NCBI RefSeq assembly: GCF_009749405.1
Contig: NZ_WBIQ01000005.1
Span: 62,001-126,000, forward strand
Length of the DNA: 64,000 nucleotides
Origin: Agromyces lapidis
GTDB taxonomy: Bacteria > Actinomycetota > Actinomycetes > Actinomycetales > Microbacteriaceae
Direction: 5' to 3'
Under the pieces are notes generated by a model. The model was not told the origin of the DNA, made no database searches, and saw nothing but the letters and a program-made list of their open reading frames with translations. The position numbers and the translations under genes were made by a program. Below are positions 60,418-64,000 of the stretch, in pieces. Within the stretch, counting starts at the first letter, position 1; every line of letters starts with the position of its first letter.

Positions 60418-60972
60418 TCAGGCCCGCGGCCCGGGCACCCGCATCGCCTCGAGCGTCGCGACGAGTGCCTCGACGTGCGCCGGGGTGAGCACCTCGTCGC
60501 CCTCGGGCGGGCTCATCAACGCGTTGTGGTTCACGCCGTCGCCGACGAAGAGCACCATGCGGGCGAGCACCTCGTCGCCCGTCGCCGCGACGAGCGCCTC
60601 GAGCCAGTCGTCGCGGCAGGCCCGCAGCGCCTCGAGGGCCGCCTCGTCACCGGTCTGCGCGACGCGGTACCCGGCATCGATGAGCCGCTCGAGCTCGCTG
60701 TCGCGATCGAGCGAGGAGACGAGGTAGTAACGCACCGCCGCGTCGGGGGCGGAGCGCATCTCCTCGGCGTCGCGGCCCGCCTGCGCCCGCATCTCGACGA
60801 AGAGCGCGGCGCGCAGCGCCCCCACCGAGCCGAAGTGGTGCAGCGCCCCCGACTTCGACAGCCCCGCCCGGCTCGCGACCGCCTCGAGCGTCGCGCCGCG
60901 GATGCCCCGTTCGACCAGCAGGTCGGTGTATGCGGCCAGGACTCGGGCGGCCTGCCCATCGACGGTGATCAT
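60418..60972 (-). CDS. TetR-family transcriptional regulator
   Basis: A 184-residue TetR protein with the helix-turn-helix ATLEAVASRAGLSKSGALHH and then FGSVGALRAALF. The C-terminal ligand domain carries DDWLEALVAATGDEV. TACGAT (minus strand, 60979-60984) six bases before the ATG predicts a leaderless transcript. It is transcribed toward the APC permease and amine oxidase genes and probably represses them through the palindrome at 60336-60351. Confidence 0.88.
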   Translation of the reverse strand: MITVDGQAARVLAAYTDLLVERGIRGATLEAVASRAGLSKSGALHHFGSVGALRAALFVEMRAQAGRDAEEMRSAPDAAVRYYLVSSLDRDSELERLIDAGYRVAQTGDEAALEALRACRDDWLEALVAATGDEVLARMVLFVGDGVNHNALMSPPEGDEVLTPAHVEALVATLEAMRVPGPRA

Positions 60973-61073
60973 CTGCACATCGTACGGGCGGCGGCACGAC
61001 GAGGGCGCGGCACCCGTTCCGAGAACGGATGCCGCGCCCCTGGGCGCCCGGCTCGAGCCGGGCGACGACCCGC

Positions 61074-62831
61074 CTAGTGGCCGATCGCCTTCGCCGCGTT
61101 GATGATGCCGGCTCCGTAGAAGCCGTTCGACGACGTGCCGCCCTCGCAGGTGTGCGTCGCGGTCAGCGTCGCCCCCGCCGGCGTGATGCGCGTGTAGGTG
61201 AAGTCCGCCGGAACCGGGCACGCCGTGTCGACGGCCGACTTCGCGAGGATCTTCTCGACGGCCTTCGGCGGCAGGAACTTGCCGCCGTTCAGCACGTCGG
61301 GCAGGCCGTAGCGGCTCACGATGAGCGCCGCGACGCCGGCGGCGTGCGGCGAGGCCATCGAGGTGCCCTGCAGGTACTGGTAGTACCCGCAGTTCGCGCC
61401 TGCCGCGTCGCAGCTCTTCACCACGTAGTTCACGGTCGGCTCGCCGTTCTCGTCGATCTCGCCGTTCGCCTCGGCGAGCGACTGCGGGTAGGCCGCGAGC
61501 GTCGCACGCGTGATGTCGCGCGTGTTGCCGGCCGTGTCGTAGACGTCACCGCCGGGAGCGGCGACGTCCACGTAGCCGTTGCCGTAGTCGGAGTAGTACG
61601 CCTTGCGCTTCGAGATGCCCGTGCTCGAGACCGAGATCACGCCGTCACCCTCGGAGGGCATCGAGATGCAGCTGTCGGGGTCGAGCAGGTCGCGCGTGTA
61701 GGCGACCTCGCCCGGCACGTCGGCGAAGTCGGGGCTGCCCGTGTCGCTGATCACCTTCGTGTAGTCGGTCGCACCGTTGCCGGCCGCCGCGACGAGCGTC
61801 ACGCCGCGGTTGCGTGCGTAGTCGAGCGCGCGCTGCATCGCCGTGACGATGGTCTGCTGCTCCTGCTGGTCGGCGGGCGAGTCGGCCGGGTGGCTCGAGC
61901 AGTTGAAGAGCCACGGGTCGACGTAGTAGCTCATGTTCACGACGTCGATGCCGTTGCGGCCCGCGTAGGTGAGGGCGTCGATCGAGGGCTGGAGGAAGAA
62001 GTACCCCGAGTCCTGACCGGCCCGGAGGTTCACGAGCGACACGTTCGGGGCGACGCCGGCGACGCCGATCCCGTTGATCGGCGAGCCGATCGTCGAGGCG
62101 ACGTGCGTGCCGTGGCCGTTCTCGTCCACGTTCGCCGCGTCCTCGCAGGAGCCGTCGGGGTCGTCCTCGCAGGCGCCGTCGACCTCCACCCCGTTCGCGT
62201 CGAACGGCACGTCGACCGTGAAGTTGCGGCTGAGCTTCGCATCGAAGTTCGGGGCGATGTCGGGGTGCGTGCCGTCGACGCCGGTGTCGAGGATCGCGAC
62301 CCGGACCTTCTTCGAGCCCTTCTCCCACTTGTACGAGCCGTCGACGGTCGCGCCGATCTGCTGCATGTCCCACTGGAGCGAGGCGAGCGGCTCGGCGCTC
62401 GGCTTGCCCTTGCCCGGCTTCGGGCCCTTGCGGCTCAGGTCGATGCCCTTGCCGGCGGCCCTGGTCTCCTGCTCGACCGCGTCGGCCTTGCGCGCCTCGC
62501 CGTTCGCCGCGCGCGCCTCGGGCACGTCGCCGATCACGCGGTTCTGCGCGGTGCCCTCGATTGCCGCCTGCCCGGCGGCCGCCGCGGCGAAGTCGGCACC
62601 TGCGGTCACGGTCGCGACGCCGACGGCGTCGTTCTCGGTGACGACGGTGCCGCCTGCAGCCTCGACCGCGGCACGAGCATCGGCGCTCGAGACCCCCTCG
62701 GCGAACAGCACCACGTACTCGCGCTCATCATCCGCGCCCGACCCGGTGACGGCTCCCGCAGGTGCTGCGGCGAGCGCGGTCAACGCGAGTGCGAACACGG
62801 AGGCTGCTGCGATGGATCGCATCTTCAGCAT
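61074..62831 (-). CDS. Secreted subtilisin-like serine protease (S8 family)
   Basis: A 585-residue preproprotease: signal peptide (1-27), an I9-like propeptide (REYVVLFAEGVSSADARAAV), and a catalytic domain with Asp in AILDTGVDGTHPDIAP, His in NGHGTHVASTIG and Ser in LQGTSMASPHAAGVAA. An Asp/Cys-rich insert (CEDDPDGSCED) may bind calcium. No cell-wall anchor or P-domain is seen. The ATG at 62831 has AGGA upstream. Confidence 0.93.
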   Translation of the reverse strand: MLKMRSIAAASVFALALTALAAAPAGAVTGSGADDEREYVVLFAEGVSSADARAAVEAAGGTVVTENDAVGVATVTAGADFAAAAAGQAAIEGTAQNRVIGDVPEARAANGEARKADAVEQETRAAGKGIDLSRKGPKPGKGKPSAEPLASLQWDMQQIGATVDGSYKWEKGSKKVRVAILDTGVDGTHPDIAPNFDAKLSRNFTVDVPFDANGVEVDGACEDDPDGSCEDAANVDENGHGTHVASTIGSPINGIGVAGVAPNVSLVNLRAGQDSGYFFLQPSIDALTYAGRNGIDVVNMSYYVDPWLFNCSSHPADSPADQQEQQTIVTAMQRALDYARNRGVTLVAAAGNGATDYTKVISDTGSPDFADVPGEVAYTRDLLDPDSCISMPSEGDGVISVSSTGISKRKAYYSDYGNGYVDVAAPGGDVYDTAGNTRDITRATLAAYPQSLAEANGEIDENGEPTVNYVVKSCDAAGANCGYYQYLQGTSMASPHAAGVAALIVSRYGLPDVLNGGKFLPPKAVEKILAKSAVDTACPVPADFTYTRITPAGATLTATHTCEGGTSSNGFYGAGIINAAKAIGH

Positions 62832-63032
62832 GAAGCATCCTTCCTCATTGACGGAACTTGCCCGGCAATGCTCCCACACCCCTCGAACGCGGGGATAGGG
62901 CCACGCGGAGCGCTCTCGCCCGGAGTGAACGCGCTCAGCCCGCGCTCGGGGAATGCGGCGTAGCATCCATGCGTTTGCATTTTTCGGGACGACGGCGACC
63001 CGGCACATCACTCGATCCAGGAAGCACCGCTC

Positions 63033-63626
63033 ATGACCATCGTCACCGACCTCACCTCGCGCAAGGCCGACACCGCCGCTCCGCTCATCGACCCGCTCGC
63101 CGACCGCTGGAGCCCGCGCGCCTTCGACCCCGCGGCCGTCGTCGAGACTGAGACGCTGCGCACCATCCTCGAGGCGGCCCGCTGGGCCCCGTCGGCGAAC
63201 AACTCGCAGCCGTGGCGCTTCATCGTCGCCCGCCGCGGCACCGCCGCCTTCACGAAGCTGCACGATGCGATGGCCGGCTTCAACCAGGCTTGGGCCGACT
63301 CGGCCGCCGTGCTCATCGCGAACCTCGCCGAGACGGTCGACGCCGAGGGCCGCGAACGCCCGTGGGCGCGCTACGACCTCGGCCAGGCTGTTGCGCACCT
63401 CACCGTGCAGGCGCAGCACGAGGGCCTGCACACCCACCAGATGGGCGGCTTCGACGCGAAGGCCATCCACGACGCCTTCGACCTGGCCGACTCGCTCGAG
63501 GTCGTGTCGATCACCACGATCGGCGCGCTCGGCGACGTCGACCGTCTGCCCGAGGTGCTGCGCGAGCGCGAGGTCGCGCCGCGTCAGCGCAAGACCCTCG
63601 ACGAGTTCGTCACCGTCGGCGAGTAG
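63033..63626 (+). CDS. Nitroreductase-family FMN protein
   Basis: A 197-residue nitroreductase: DRWSPRAFDPAAVV, EAARWAPSANNSQPWRF (FMN binding) and GLHTHQMGGFDAKAIHDAF. It should be a dimeric FMN-dependent NAD(P)H oxidoreductase on nitro compounds, quinones or flavins. It is not fused to CofE and lies far from the F420 genes. It is followed by a long hairpin terminator. Confidence 0.9.
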   Translation: MTIVTDLTSRKADTAAPLIDPLADRWSPRAFDPAAVVETETLRTILEAARWAPSANNSQPWRFIVARRGTAAFTKLHDAMAGFNQAWADSAAVLIANLAETVDAEGRERPWARYDLGQAVAHLTVQAQHEGLHTHQMGGFDAKAIHDAFDLADSLEVVSITTIGALGDVDRLPEVLREREVAPRQRKTLDEFVTVGE

Positions 63627-63644
63627 GCGCCGGCTTCAGCAGAC

Positions 63645-63678
63645 ACGGATGCCCCGGGGTTCGCCCCGGGGCATCCGT
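63645..63678. terminator. Hairpin terminator, 15-bp perfect stem with TTCG loop
   Basis: ACGGATGCCCCGGGG (63645-63659) pairs with CCCCGGGGCATCCGT (63664-63678) around TTCG, a very stable tetraloop. It starts 18 bases after the nitroreductase stop. Confidence 0.9.
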
Positions 63679-63732
63679 ACGTGTCACGCCCACCCCACCC
63701 CACCCCGCACCGCGCCCCGCCCCGCGCCGCGG

Positions 63733-63810
63733 GTGACGAGTTGCACGATGATTCGGCCGACACGCCGCATCAGCACGGCGTGCCGCGACGCCGCTCCTGC
63801 GACTCGTCAC
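63733..63810. repeat. Palindromic element, copy 3 of 3
   Basis: GTGACGAGT (63733-63741) pairs with ACTCGTCAC (63802-63810), extended by GCA/TGC with one T-G wobble. The right arm CTCCTGCGACTCGTCA matches the right arms at 7555-7570 and 29433-29445. Confidence 0.55.
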
Positions 63811-63831
63811 ACGCAGGGCGGGGCCGGGCGC

Positions 63832-63863
63832 CGGATGCCCCGGGGGTCGCCCCGGGGCATCCG
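63832..63863. terminator. Hairpin terminator, near-copy of 63645-63678
   Basis: CGGATGCCCCGGGG (63832-63845) pairs with CCCCGGGGCATCCG (63850-63863), loop GTCG. It stands 16 bases after the stop of the minus-strand gene at 63880 and serves as its terminator. Confidence 0.85.
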
Positions 63864-63879
63864 TGCGTGCCGGCGCGGC

Positions 63880-64000
63880 CTACGCGCGCACGAGATCGAC
63901 GGGGGTGGTCGGGGGCTCCTCAGGAGCGGGGTCCGCGGGGGCATCCGCTGCGGCGGGCACCGCGAGCGGTGCCGACTCCCCGACGGGCTCGCGCTCGAGC
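63880..64000 (-). CDS. C-terminal end of an unidentified protein (5' part outside window)
   Basis: On the minus strand the frame ending with TAG at 63880-63882 is open to the window edge and reads a Pro/Ala/Glu-rich tail (VPAAADAPADPAPEEPPTTP, then VDLVRA). Codon use is like that of real genes, and a terminator hairpin follows directly. About 39 residues are visible; they look disordered and do not reveal the function. Confidence 0.6.
   Translation of the reverse strand, partial: LEREPVGESAPLAVPAAADAPADPAPEEPPTTPVDLVRA

Noticed and set aside
63033..63626. Nitroreductase as the missing dehydro-F420-0 reductase
   Set aside because: It resembles general nitroreductases, not the FbiB C-terminal domain, and lies 29 kb from cofE without a shared operator.

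Overview
The window is about 70% GC, densely packed and uninterrupted by phage or insertion sequences. Codon use is strongly GC3-biased, operons are joined by ATGA/GTGA overlaps, and many genes appear to be transcribed without a leader. Together with the F420-dependent enzymes, DUF6421, DUF6328 and MocR/GntR/TetR regulators, this points to a chromosomal segment of a high-GC actinobacterium. A Microbacteriaceae-type organism is my best guess; it is an inference, since no marker gene is present.

Region 1-34.1 kb is dominated by coenzyme F420 and by catabolism of cyclic amides. Left to right it holds: (a) a minus-strand operon of an F420-type luciferase-like (LLM) oxidoreductase, dihydropyrimidinase and beta-ureidopropionase, divergent from a MocR regulator; (b) a DinB polymerase and cofD; (c) a VOC protein and TetR pair around a perfect operator, and a secreted GH5 glycosidase; (d) a minus-strand ring-degradation operon (quinone-oxidoreductase-like dehydrogenase, CoA-transferase, amidohydrolase, LigB and LigA-type extradiol dioxygenase); (e) a substrate-binding lipoprotein facing it; (f) a minus-strand operon of alpha/beta hydrolase, dihydroorotase/hydantoinase-like enzyme, LLM oxidoreductase and ABC importer; (g) a plus-strand FecBCD-type ABC cassette matching the proposed actinobacterial F420-0/FO importer; (h) gamma-glutamyltransferase; (i) a tightly overlapping operon LLM-cofC-fgd; (j) an FCD-type GntR regulator and a single-domain cofE. 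Palindromes built on TGGAT(A/C)C lie upstream of (d)/(e), (f)/(g), (i) and the GntR gene. They suggest that one regulator ties F420 supply, F420H2 regeneration and substrate breakdown together. This is the most interesting system in the window.

Region 34.1-64 kb is mostly housekeeping or accessory: exonuclease III, a membrane Ser/Thr kinase with a coupled lipoprotein, short-chain dehydrogenases, two gene remnants, DUF6421, secreted proteins of unknown role, two MFS transporters, a PIG-L deacetylase, AlkD, a NarL-type two-component pair, an ArsR-SRPBCC-RibD-like operon with a clear promoter/operator, an ABC-2 exporter, threonine aldolase, an amine oxidase/APC permease pair beside a TetR gene, a subtilase and a nitroreductase. 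The window ends inside an unidentified minus-strand gene.

Intergenic spaces between convergent genes contain strong hairpins and at least two dispersed repeat families. The heptamer GGATGCC/GGCATCC recurs throughout genes and terminators. No tRNA, rRNA, CRISPR array, integrase or transposase was found.
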